Positions 1 through 8,526 of a stretch of DNA of 64,000 nucleotides are shown piece by piece. Below the pieces are notes generated by a model. It was not told the origin of the DNA and did not search any database. It saw nothing but the letters and a program-made list of their open reading frames with translations. The position numbers and the translations under genes were made by a program. How positions within the stretch are numbered: the stretch's first letter is position 1; each line of letters opens with the position of its first letter. Source of the DNA: Macrocystis pyrifera (Eukaryota; Sar; Phaeophyceae; Laminariales; Laminariaceae). The DNA lies in contig JASSKH010000025.1 of the NCBI GenBank assembly GCA_031763025.1, positions 930,001 to 994,000 of the forward strand, read 5' to 3'.

Positions 1-135
1 ACATCCCGACGCCCATAAAAAGGAGGCACCCTGAGTTCACCATTATATAAGATGTTTGCTTCGTAGGGGAATTTTACTCACAACCCCCCCCCTGACCAAT
101 TCTACAACGCTTGGTTGCGGAAGGCGCACTCAGGA
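1..135 (+). repeat. Interspersed repeat R1, copy 1 (cut by window edge)
   Basis: This stretch matches 29211-29341 in order: an AAGGAGGCACC block, a C-run followed by CTGACNAATTC, and a block ending GGCGGAAGGCGC or GCGGAAGGCGC. The two copies differ by substitutions and small indels. No coding frame or terminal structure is visible, so the family cannot be named. It begins at base 1 and probably continues to the left. Confidence 0.6.
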
Positions 136-438
136 TTAAAGCTGAAACTGCTCATAACCGCGGGAATATTCCCGTGGCACACAAACGAGGAATGACCTGG
201 AAATCCACTTTCGCTCGTTCTGAAATTTTGCGATGTAAGACAGTTATGCATGTATCTATTAACAGCAGGAACTGATATGGAAAATTTCCTCGGCGTCCGG
301 TGGCTTGGTAGGTGGTCCGTGTGCCTGATATGAACAATTGTGGCAGATCGAGTCTCACCGAGCGCATACTTGTAAGAACCTTTCTATTAATAGCGCAAAA
401 ATGATTATCGGAAAGCACGAGAGCGCGAGTTAACCCCT
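136..438. other. No recognised feature
   Basis: A 106-codon minus-strand open frame covers most of this stretch. It has no recognisable domain and looks like chance. Confidence 0.5.
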
Positions 439-518
439 TTAATACCGCAGTCCCGATTTGTGGACAAACCATTCTAGTTCCAATTGGCTTGTCCCCAAAT
501 AGGGACTGCAGTGCTAAA
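439..518. mobile_element. Palindromic TTAA-flanked MITE, copy 1
   Basis: An ~80-bp imperfect hairpin. The left arm has CCGCAGTCCC and a GGACAAAC block, and the right arm has the complementary GTCCCC and GGGACTGCAGT blocks. The left end reads TTAACCCCTTT, that is, a TTAA followed by a C-rich terminus as in piggyBac-type ends. Related copies lie at 11261-11347 and 52111-52194. It has no coding capacity. The piggyBac assignment is inference from the TTAA and CCCTT start only. Confidence 0.6.
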
Positions 519-819
519 ATACGATGGAAATCGACGGGCAGTGGGAATAATGATGAAATTTACAAGCGATAAAAATGAAGGCAATTACCGGGGGTGGACA
601 CGAGACGACATCTATCTGTGATCAGGGCTTGTCCAGAAAATCGTTGAGGAGGGTAAAACCTCCTACGAGCTGAGCTGGTAAATAAAAATAGTGATCAAAA
701 ACGAAAAGAAGCAATAGAAGTGCGAACAAACAACAATAAAGGTGGGAGATTCGCCCGATCACTGAGAAGCTGCACGTTTCTTCGGATGTGAGAAAAAGAT
801 CTAAGTTATGACACGGCAC

Positions 820-1156
820 GACGTTTGTATCTTCTGTTTTTATTCTGTGTTGTTGAGTTTTTTTTTTCTCTTTTTCTTTCTATTTGTCTTGTTTGCTTTT
901 GCTTTTTGTTTTTTCTCTTTCGTTTCGCCATCCATATACTGTGTATACCGTTCCTGTCGTATCCAGTATAATGACATGTTCATGGCATCGTCCACTGTGC
1001 TTGAACTGCATACATGGCAACGTAGTATCTCTATGGCGTAGTTTTGTGACCACAGAACTTGTATCTCTCTAGGATTGAAGAATCGGCACAGACACTGGTT
1101 GTGCTGGATGTCGACGGGTAGAAAGGACGGTTTAAGGTGAAGAACACACACACATA
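820..1156 (+). mobile_element. LINE 3' end, 5'-truncated (tail copy 1)
   Basis: This is a T/C-rich tract followed by conserved blocks: the GTGACCACAGAACTTGTATC region, ATTGAAGAATCGGCAC, GATGTCGACGGGTAGAAAG, and GGTTTAAGGTGAAGAA ending in (AC)n. The same order closes the long LINE copies at 8527-11017 (minus) and 11474-13770 (plus), so this is a 3' untranslated remnant. The tail is a short tandem repeat instead of poly(A), as is usual for RTE-type LINEs. T-rich open frames here are chance. Confidence 0.75.
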
Positions 1157-1377
1157 TCCATCTTTTGCAAACAGGCAGTTGCTTGGAAACGGTACGCACG
1201 GTAAAAGATCGGATGAAACTAGATGGTCGGTACGTGGATGGTATGGTACGGAGACGAAAAGTCATGTGATATTTCTTTCCCGATCGCGGTTTCCAAATCA
1301 GTATCGTCCTCTAAGTCCCCGCCGTCTACCGTCTCGTCGTAAAACTAAGGTGTCCTGTCCCCGTCACGAATGGTTCT

Positions 1378-1745
1378 GTCACAAGGATTACCCTGGGATG
1401 GGTGATTGATCGATCTTTTACCCCTATAGCTCAGTCGGCATCTCCCTCATATTTATTTAACGTGGTCCAGGTCACGGGTTCGAACCTCATTTCGAACGTT
1501 TCTTTTTCAAAAGAAATGGTTGCGCGTGCCTAAAAAAAAAAAACACTGACACACACACATCTCCCTGGGCCCCCAGGTAATGAGACGAAGCGGGTAGGTC
1601 AGCGTACAGACGTTTACGGTTATGACGCCCCAAAGATCCCACAGCTCAGAAGGGGGGGAGAGTGTCATGAGGATTACCCTGGGCTGGGTAATCGATCGAT
1701 CATTTACCCCTATAGCTCAGTAGGTAACACCCTCACAGTTCCTAT
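1378..1745 (+). mobile_element. tRNA-derived SINE, dimeric, copy 1
   Basis: A pol III-type A box (TAGCTCAGTCGG, 1427-1438) and B box (GGTTCGAACCT, 1477-1487) sit at tRNA-like spacing in a tRNA-like head. An A-rich/(CA)n middle follows, then a body with GACGAAGCGGGTAGGTCAGCG. The leader GGATTACCCTGGG...GATCGATC...TTTACCCC plus the A box then appears again about 288 bp later (1666-1735), so the element is a head-to-tail dimer whose second unit is truncated. Copy 2 at 4353-4710 has the same layout. It is not a working tRNA gene, because a closed acceptor stem and anticodon arm are not visible. Confidence 0.75.
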
Positions 1746-3041
1746 CCCACTGTCTGCCCAGTTCCGAGATTTTTCCGTGGTGCTGGCTCAACAGTTGCTC
1801 CCATCCTATCCCGGCTTTCGTCCATAATTTCTGACATCCCGTGGACGCAAAATGGATTATGCTACAAACGTTTTGCCGACAAGAGAATGTGTGGAGACGG
1901 AAAACTGCAGACATGGTTACTGTTTCTGTTTTTCAATTTTTCCGCAAGATCTTTGTACAACGTTTTTTTAAACGACGAAACACGCACCGCACGCACAAGC
2001 CATGGCAAGCATGGAGTCTGTGGAGGCGAATGGCGCCCGCGGCTCTGCTTCGGTGCCTCAAGCAGAGCCGAAAGAAGCAACCCCACAGTCCCTACGCATC
2101 GTTTGCAATAGACAGCTGTCGGTGATACTCTGGGTATAGTATCTACAGCAGTTTATATAGTATATATATTAATCTAAAGCGAACAACTCAGATGTTGTGT
2201 ACGCACGTTGTCCCTTTACTACAGGTTCGCTGTCATACCTGGTATTCTTTTTTTTTCCCTTCTCATTTATGACCTTCGCCTCTTTATTAGCTCTCCTCTC
2301 TAGCCGTACCCATGTCCAGGTTCACATACTGTAGCAGTCCTACCGCGTTTATGTAATGATACCTCAATATTATAGTAAGCCGGGTTTTACCATTATAAAG
2401 CGGGATCGACGCTAACAGCCACACATGTAGCGTTCAAATTAAAAATATTAGGAATACCCCTAATATTAGGTGTTGCCTCTAGCCCGTGTTCGCGATCGGG
2501 TTGCCAGCCATTCCCGTCCAAAATCCCGACCCGTTATATTGTTCGGCGCACCAATGAATCGTGCAGTGCCGCCCCGTTCCGTCTACGAAACAGCTTCTGG
2601 CCTTCCATTCCCACTCACACCGGTGATCAACAAACGGGGACCGTTTGCGTTTACCGACTGTCAGGAAGAACCCATCCTTTTCCAGCCGACGGCAGGCGAG
2701 GCGGTCTCACACCTCACCGCGCGGTCCCTTCCACACAGTTCGGCCCCTCACCGTTCCTCATGGCGTTGAATGGGAAGACTGAAAAACAAAGAAAACAAAT
2801 CCGCACCTTTTGCAATAATTTTCAACACGGGGGCCGCGTTTTTAGTTTTTGTCCTTCAACTACCGAGTACGTACGTACGCGATGACTATGCCATTTATAT
2901 CCATTCATCGTTATTCATATTATTACTGGACGGTGTGTGCTGTCTTCAAATTGGACCGCTGTTTGTACCCAACTACATCAGCTAACCTATGGTAGTGTCC
3001 GTACGATGGCTTAATTTTTATATATATATACATATTTTTTT
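1746..3041. other. No recognised gene; AT-rich patches
   Basis: A 99-codon plus-strand frame (2470-2769) shows no motif or splice context that I recognise. Short TA-rich runs occur near 2155-2170 and 3018-3040. I see no repeat matching another part of the window. Confidence 0.5.
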
Positions 3042-3907
3042 GGCAAATGTCAAAATCAGGCATACCTGATCCGTTTGAGCCAAAATCAGGTACATCCTAA
3101 GACCAAGTAAAAAACGCGCACCACGAGCGGTGTGATGTCCATGACAACCCGGTAAAAAAAGAATGTGCCTAAAGCACTAAGCGTGCCACATGGCTTCCAA
3201 AATCTGAATCGTTTTGTTTTCTTCAGGGTGTAGGTACCACGGGCTCCACTTGGTCCTGCAGAGAGAGTCACAATTAATATGCTTCGTTTGTTTCGCCACG
3301 GCAGGAGCGCCAAGAGTATTTACTCTGGCGCCCCCCCCCCCCGTTGACAGCTTTAAAGCTTCCAGACCGTCCTCGCAGAACCGCTTGCTCGGCACGAAAT
3401 TATCTTGCCGTACCAAATCTGAGACCACCTCAACGCGGGGTGGTGCAGACGGAATGCCGTGTGGCCATGGTGCTGTAAAGACGGCTGTGAACATAGAAAA
3501 CAACAGAGCACACACAACAACTAACTGAAGCACATCGCACATCCCAAAGGAGAAAAAGTGAAAACGCATGTATGCATGTATATACGTGCTTTTATGTACG
3601 ACGTATGAGTACAGAGTTTATACGTCAATACAGAAGAATTTCAACCGAGGGAGGGCAGACGCATACGGAAAGAAAACACAGTGTACGTAGGGCTTCCCTG
3701 ATTGGTTCAAAGTTGGCCAAAATCAGGTGAAAGATAAACAGAGTAGTAGCAAAAATCAGGTATACCCTTGGCTTTTTCGAGCCAAAATCAGTTACGATGT
3801 CAGGCAGGCCAACAGCAGGGCTCCAGGGGTGTGGTTTGTACTTGTTTTTAGCATGCAGCTGAGTTTGGCCGAAAAGTTGCCAGGTATACCTGATTTTGGC
3901 GAAAACG
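3042..3907. repeat. Cluster of AATCAGGTATACCTGATT palindromes
   Basis: The motif CCAAAATCAGG, its complement CCTGATTTTGG, or the joined palindrome centred on GTATAC recurs at about 3049-3094, 3697-3730, 3755-3795 and 3884-3902. The copies bound an ~850-bp stretch. They may be the ends of small inverted-repeat elements or one degraded element with repeated ends. A 130-codon minus-strand frame (3177-3569) with a hydrophobic start lies between them. It has no recognised domain and spans a C-run, so I do not call it a gene. Confidence 0.5.
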
Positions 3908-4211
3908 CTATTTTTTTTTCTTGTTTCTTTTTCTCTTTCGAATTGTCTTTGTTTGTTTGTTTGATTTTTTTTCTTTGTTTAATTTCGTTTCTCTAGGTCA
4001 TGGAATGTGTATGTCGTGCCTGCCGTACGCAGTATGATGACAGGGCATTGCATTGCGTACGTGGCAACGTAGTATCTCTGTGGCGTAGCTTTGTGACCAC
4101 ATAACTTGTAGCTCTCTAGGATCGAAGAATCGGCACGGACACTGGTGGTTGTGATGGATGTCGACGAGTAGAAAGAACTGTTTAATGTGAAGAAAACAAC
4201 AACAAAAACAT
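3905..4211 (+). mobile_element. LINE 3' end, 5'-truncated (tail copy 2)
   Basis: It has the same block order as the other LINE tails: T/C-rich tract, GTGGCAACGTAGTATCTC, GTGACCACATAACTTGTAG, GAAGAATCGGCACGGACAC, GATGTCGACGAGTAGAAAG, then GTGAAGAAAACAACAACAA. It ends in a (CAA)n-like tract. No reverse transcriptase sequence remains. Confidence 0.75.
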
Positions 4212-4352
4212 AATTATTTAGTATAGACATATACTATGTATGTGGTTACAGATTGCGAGACAGTACAAACACTAAATGAGCAAAACAATTAACAAATTAA
4301 TGGATAAAACAAGTGAAATGCCAACGTACCGGGTTCGAGAACAAAATATTGC

Positions 4353-4710
4353 AATCAGAAGGCGTTACCTACTGACTTATAGGGGTAAAAGATCGATCGA
4401 CTACCCGGGGTTATCCTTATAACACTCCCCCCCCTCCGAACGGCGGGATCGTTTGGGCGTCAGAACCGTATACGTCTGGACGCTGACCTACCCGCTTCGT
4501 TTCATTATCAGGGGAACCATGGAGATGTATGTGTGGTTTTTGTGTTTTTGTTTTTTAGGCACACGGGCAAGCGTTGCTGTACAAGAAACGTTCGAGGTGA
4601 GGTTCAAGCCCGTGACCTGGACGACGTCAAATGAATGTGAGGGCGTTACCCACTGCGCTAATGGGGTAAAAGATCGATGGATTACCCAGCCCAGGGTAGG
4701 TAATCCGTAG
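4353..4710 (-). mobile_element. tRNA-derived SINE, dimeric, copy 2
   Basis: Read on the minus strand, this copy has the leader GGATTACCTACCCTGGG, an A box TAGCGCAGTGGG (complement of 4649-4660), a B box GGGCTTGAACC (complement of 4600-4610), an A/C-rich middle and the GAAGCGGGTAGGTCAGCGTC body. About 285 bp on, a second leader and head follow (GATCGATC...TTTACCCCTATAAGTCAGTAGG), with a second B-box-like GTTCTCGAACCC near 4330-4345. The shared dimer layout with copy 1 argues that the dimer itself was the mobile unit. Confidence 0.75.
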
Positions 4711-5140
4711 AACACCAGAAAAAGAACAATACGTCAAGAAAAAAAATACGTAAAAAATGAAAAAAAAAGGCCGAACGACGCGAAGAGATCAGACGGGCTG
4801 CAGCACACAAGCAAACAAAGTTAAACGCACTCAAGATAAAATGATAACTACTGCACGGACGAAGCAACACGAGGAAAAAAATGTTCCGGGACAGGGACGG
4901 CGGAGGGAAGAAAGTAGGAAACAAAGAGACGAACAAGCAAGGTAAAACTAATGAAAGAAGAGACAAGAAGGTGGAGAGAAATCGCACTCAAGGCAGTAAT
5001 AATAACATGTAAGTTCTTGTCTCCGCTATCAAACAGAATCGGGAACTTGCCACACCCTCTTTCTGCCGTCGCCCTCCTGCCTTCAACACCCAGATCAAGT
5101 GTCAATACTACGGCTGGCTGTCGCGCCCCCCGGCCTTGAA
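4711..5140 (-). mobile_element. Probable LINE tail fragment, degraded
   Basis: On the minus strand a GACGGCAG...GGG...GGCAAG block (around 5040-5075) resembles the junction after the coding region of the plus-strand LINE at 11474-13770. It is followed by a T/C-rich tract as in the other tails. The conserved 3'-most blocks are missing. This is a weak match by eye; the alternative is unrelated purine-rich DNA. Confidence 0.35.
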
Positions 5141-5170
5141 CAACTCAACAAGGAGCAGGCAAATAAAAAC

Positions 5171-5256
5171 TATTTTTTTCGGGGGACCCTCCTGATATTA
5201 GAATATAGGACCTACGGTACACGCAAAAGCCTTTATGTTCACACATTTTTATTGCA
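5171..5256 (+). mobile_element. Mariner-like MITE, half copy
   Basis: It begins CGGGGGACC and continues through AGGACCTACGGTACACG...CCTTTATGTTCACACATTTTTA. This parallels the left half and middle of the complete copy at 5879-5985. Its right half is replaced by the next copy, which abuts it at about 5256, suggesting insertion of one copy into another. Confidence 0.55.
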
Positions 5257-5357
5257 GGGGACCATAGTTAATAGGACCTATGGTATACATAAAAACCTAT
5301 ATGTTTACCAATTTTTACTAACCATATTTGGTCCTATTTACTATGGTCCCCCGTAAT
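5257..5357 (+). mobile_element. Mariner-like MITE, copy 2
   Basis: The inverted ends are GGGGACCATAGTTAATAGG on the left and CCTATTTACTATGGTCCCC on the right, followed by GTAATA at the right flank. The TA after GTAA fits a TA target site. The interior (TATACATAAAAACC...TTTTTACTAACC) is shared with the copy at 5879-5985. It has no coding capacity. Confidence 0.75.
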
Positions 5358-5878
5358 AGACATCAACGGCTAGTCAGACCGATGCCATGCCACCTGATCT
5401 GTCCTTCAGTTTCTGAATTCGTCGTCAGACACCTGTACTGGTATGTAGTAGTATCAGTACGGCTGCGGTCTACTCACTCATTTACTATCTGGTGCCAGGT
5501 ACATGGTACGAGTATGATATGTTATCTCTATATTTTAGGTTATTTTGCTCTGTTGGACACGCACGTACATGATAATGCCCGAGGCATTATCCCCAGTATA
5601 ACCCTACGCAGAAAATATTCGTGTTTTGCAGGACATTCATACACGTACGCTGAATTTCTGCATGGTATGTAAGACTTAATTTCACAATACCCAGGGTACA
5701 GGTTTATATTATGATACTGCTTTGAATGCGCCTGAAAGCCCGGTAAATACCTGGGTTCAAGTATTAGGATGGTATATGTACTACTTGGGAGGCGTATCGA
5801 AGATGGAAAACCAGGGGTTTTCCCAGCGAAGCACGAGCTTGGCTCTTGTGGTCACCTTGTGCACGAAAGGAATATACT
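5358..5878. other. No recognised feature
   Basis: This DNA lies between two copies of the same MITE. A 114-codon plus-strand frame (5328-5672) starts inside the MITE and has no recognisable domain. Confidence 0.5.
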
Positions 5879-5985
5879 ATTACGGGGGTCCATAGTTAAT
5901 AGGACCTATGGTATACATAAAAACCTATATATTTATCTATTTTTACTAACAAAATTTGGTCCCATTAACTATGGACCCCCGTAAT
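5879..5985 (+). mobile_element. Mariner-like MITE, copy 3 (most complete)
   Basis: A 107-bp element with ~28-bp terminal inverted repeats differing at one position, starting TTACGGGGGTCCATAGT. Both ends are flanked by TA (cTA-TTACGG and CCGTAA-TAg), which is the target site of Tc1/mariner-type elements. The short non-coding interior makes this a non-autonomous element. A fourth copy lies at 47192-47296 in the opposite orientation. Confidence 0.85.
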
Positions 5986-6057
5986 AGCTGCTCTCATTAT
6001 ATCTCTGAGCAACGACACACGTGAGTTAGTCTTACTCTCTTGACGACGACTATTAAT

Positions 6058-6452
6058 AGTGTTTTTTTTTTTTCTTCTTTTTCCTTTTTTTTTTTCCAGC
6101 TCGTTCTTTTCAAGTGTCTGCTAGATCCCCTGCGGGGGGGGCACGATGGTTTGTTTCTCGTATTTTTTTCTTGTTTCTTTTTGTCTTCTTTGTTTTTGTT
6201 TTTGTTTTTCCTACTTGTTTCGGTTCGTTTTCTCTAGAATGTCATGAAATGTGTATGTCGTACCTGTCGTATGCAGTATGATGACAGGGCATTGTATTGC
6301 ATACGTGGCAACGTACTATCTCTGTGGCGTAGCTTTGTGACCACCGAACTTGTATCTCTCTAGGATTGAAGAATCGGCACGGACACGGGTTGTGCTGGAT
6401 GTCGACGGGTAGAAAGAACGGTTTATATTGAAGAAAACAACAACAACAACCC
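6058..6452 (+). mobile_element. LINE 3' end, 5'-truncated (tail copy 3)
   Basis: It starts in a T-rich tract and contains CAAGTGTCTGCTAGATCCCC followed by a G-run, also found at 13425-13455 in the long plus-strand LINE. The standard blocks follow: GTGGCAACGTACTATCTC, GTGACCACCGAACTTGTATC, ATTGAAGAATCGGCACGG, GATGTCGACGGGTAGAAAG and a (CAA)n tail. Confidence 0.8.
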
Positions 6453-6799
6453 ACGAGTATCGACTTAATAAGCAAACCTGTCCAGAGATGCTATTAGTAA
6501 GTACTAACCTTGATCTTGTTTAACATAATATTATAGCGTTGCCACGATACGCGGGAACCCGATACGTAATAGGGTTTAGACCAAACATGATGGCATCACA
6601 TCACCGGATGAATATTATTTTATAATTACATTTTTTCGCATCTTTGAAACACGCGAAGAATGTATTAGACGACAGCAGCAGTGCAACAGCATCAGCAGCA
6701 AGCAGCACCTATATATTATTATAATAGGTAAAACCTAAGCACCGATTATTTTTCATTGAAGTTTGAAAAAATACATCGTCGTTCGATTTGATTTGATCT
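6453..6799. other. No gene; short CAG-rich patch
   Basis: AT-rich DNA with a short interrupted CAG stretch near 6670-6710. Nothing else is recognised. Confidence 0.5.
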
Positions 6800-7517
6800 G
6801 AATGGTCGAGAAGTCAATCGCCGGAGGCGTTTTTAGTTGAAATTATACTTTTGAGAAAAAAAAAAACAAATTAAGAAGAAGTCGTTTGGGACTTATTTTG
6901 CTTTTCGTGTGGTTTTATTTAGGGTTCTGTCCAAGTCGACGTGCCATATTGCTGAAACCTAAGCATGGCACGCAAACTCGAGCCGTGTAATTGTCTGCTT
7001 CATACTGGTAGGCATGATCCACCATCCCCAGGAGTCAGGGTCACCGGAGCAGCCGCAGCGCGAGGTCCCACGCCCCCTAGCACGAGTAGAACACTTGTGG
7101 CGTCTCGAAAAATTGCAAGGGCGTCCAAAACCACTTTTGCATCCATCTTTGCCTCCCAAACCACACGATCACCGACCAGGTCACGACTTCGCTCAGCCGT
7201 TCGATCGCTGTATCCCTGTTGCTGCTGCCTGTGTGGGGCTTCTGTCCTGCACCAGTAACTCAAGAAATTCAAAGAGCAGTAGCCTCTTAGGCGTTGCCAG
7301 CCGAAACGACGGCCGCTGGCCGCTGCGCCGCAAAGAGGATGCGGACCGTCGCTCGCCTCGTTGGTTGTCTCAGGTTATTTGTCGGCTTTTGTGCGCTATT
7401 TGATGTTTTCAAATAAATGAGTTATTCTTCGAGATCTCCAGCCTTAGTTTTCGCGTTTGTTTCGAATTAAATCAAGTTCATTTTTCTCCATTTAACCCTA
7501 CTCAAAATTTGCTCCGT
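6800..7517 (+). mobile_element. GC-core element X, copy 1 (ends not found)
   Basis: The core at 6940-7380 aligns with 7745-8175 in the neighbouring copy. Shared blocks are GGAGCAGCCGCAGCGCGAGG, CACCGACCAGGTCACGACTT, CGTTCGATCGCTGTATCCC and CGTCGCTCGCCTCGTTGGTT. The core is clearly richer in GC than its AT-rich flanks. Open frames of 129 codons (plus) and 90 codons (minus) cross it, but in copy 2 the matching protein segments fall in different frames, so coding is doubtful. The 25-bp inverted ends of copy 2 are not seen here. Confidence 0.6.
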
Positions 7518-8327
7518 AGGGCCCATCTTAACGAGAAACGTTGTTTATGATACTCCGCCAATACCTTTTGCGTTTGATTTCATTCGCATCTGATGGGTCG
7601 AAAAGTGAATAATAAATCAGGTGTTTCGACATTTGATGCGAATAAAACGAATAGAAATGAATTAGACAAGAAGTCTTTTTTTGGCACTTCTTTTTTTGCT
7701 CTTCGTGTTATTCGATTCGGGGAGTTTATCCGACTCGGTTGGCATGTTCCTGAAACCCAAGCAAGCCACGCAAACTTGAGCCATGTTGTCGACTGCTCCA
7801 CAGGTGAGATCTACCATTACCGAGAGACAGGGCCACCGGAGCAGCCGCAGCGCGAGGTCCGACGGCCCCTATCACAGAGTAGGCCATCCGCGCCGCCTCA
7901 AAAACTTGCAAGGCCGTCGCAAACCCAGCTTTTCATCCTCTTTGCCTCGCAAACTACACGAGCACCGACCAGGTCACGACTTCGCTCAGACGTTCGATCG
8001 CTGTATCCCCGTCGCTGCTGCCTCCGTGGGACTTCGGGGCTGCGCCAGTCACCTAAGACGTCCCAAGAGCGATAGCCTCGCGGCGGTGCTGGCCGAAACA
8101 ATCGACCGCTGACCGCGGCGCTCCCGAGAGGACGAGGGCCGTCGCTCGCCTCGTTGGTTGCCCTGTGGTGTTCGTTGACCCTTGTGCGTTATTGGGGTTT
8201 TTTTTAATACGCTATTCTTCGATAGGATCCAAATGCATGGTTTTCACGAAATTCTATTCAAACCAAACCATTTTGTTTTTTTCTTATTCGATTATCATGC
8301 AAAAGGTTTCTCGTTAAGACGGGCCCT
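7518..8327 (+). mobile_element. GC-core element X, copy 2, with 25-bp inverted ends
   Basis: The left end AGGGCCCATCTTAACGAGAAAC (7518-7542) is matched in inverse by the right end GTTTCTCGTTAAGACGGGCCCT (8303-8327). This defines an 810-bp unit with the same GC-rich core as copy 1. A peptide segment with FDRCIPVAAA is shared between the copies but needs frame changes to extend. The terminal inverted repeats point to a DNA transposon or its non-autonomous derivative. I see no clear target duplication and recognise no transposase. Confidence 0.6.
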
Positions 8328-8526
8328 TAATTGTAGGCGGCGGTCCAAATTATTCTAAAATATAATTACTTGTAAAAAATATGGAACATCTTACACATAC
8401 AATATTAATAGTCGGGTCCTGGTGTTTAGTAGCAGGTGCATGTCGTGCGAATACATGTATGTCGTGCTCGCATTCATCAAAACCAGAACAGCAGGTGTGA
8501 GATAGAGGTTCTCGTCGATTTACAAG

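Noticed and set aside
808-1072. Leu/Phe-rich frames that look like membrane proteins (also at 3727-3996, 6040-6237, 8671-8956, 13313-13603 and 52979-53182)
   Set aside because: They come from T/C-rich tracts in the LINE 3' regions, read on either strand.
1423-1495. Functional tRNA gene
   Set aside because: A and B boxes are present, but no seven-base acceptor stem or clear anticodon arm can be drawn, and the same sequence recurs inside a repeat. It is a SINE head.
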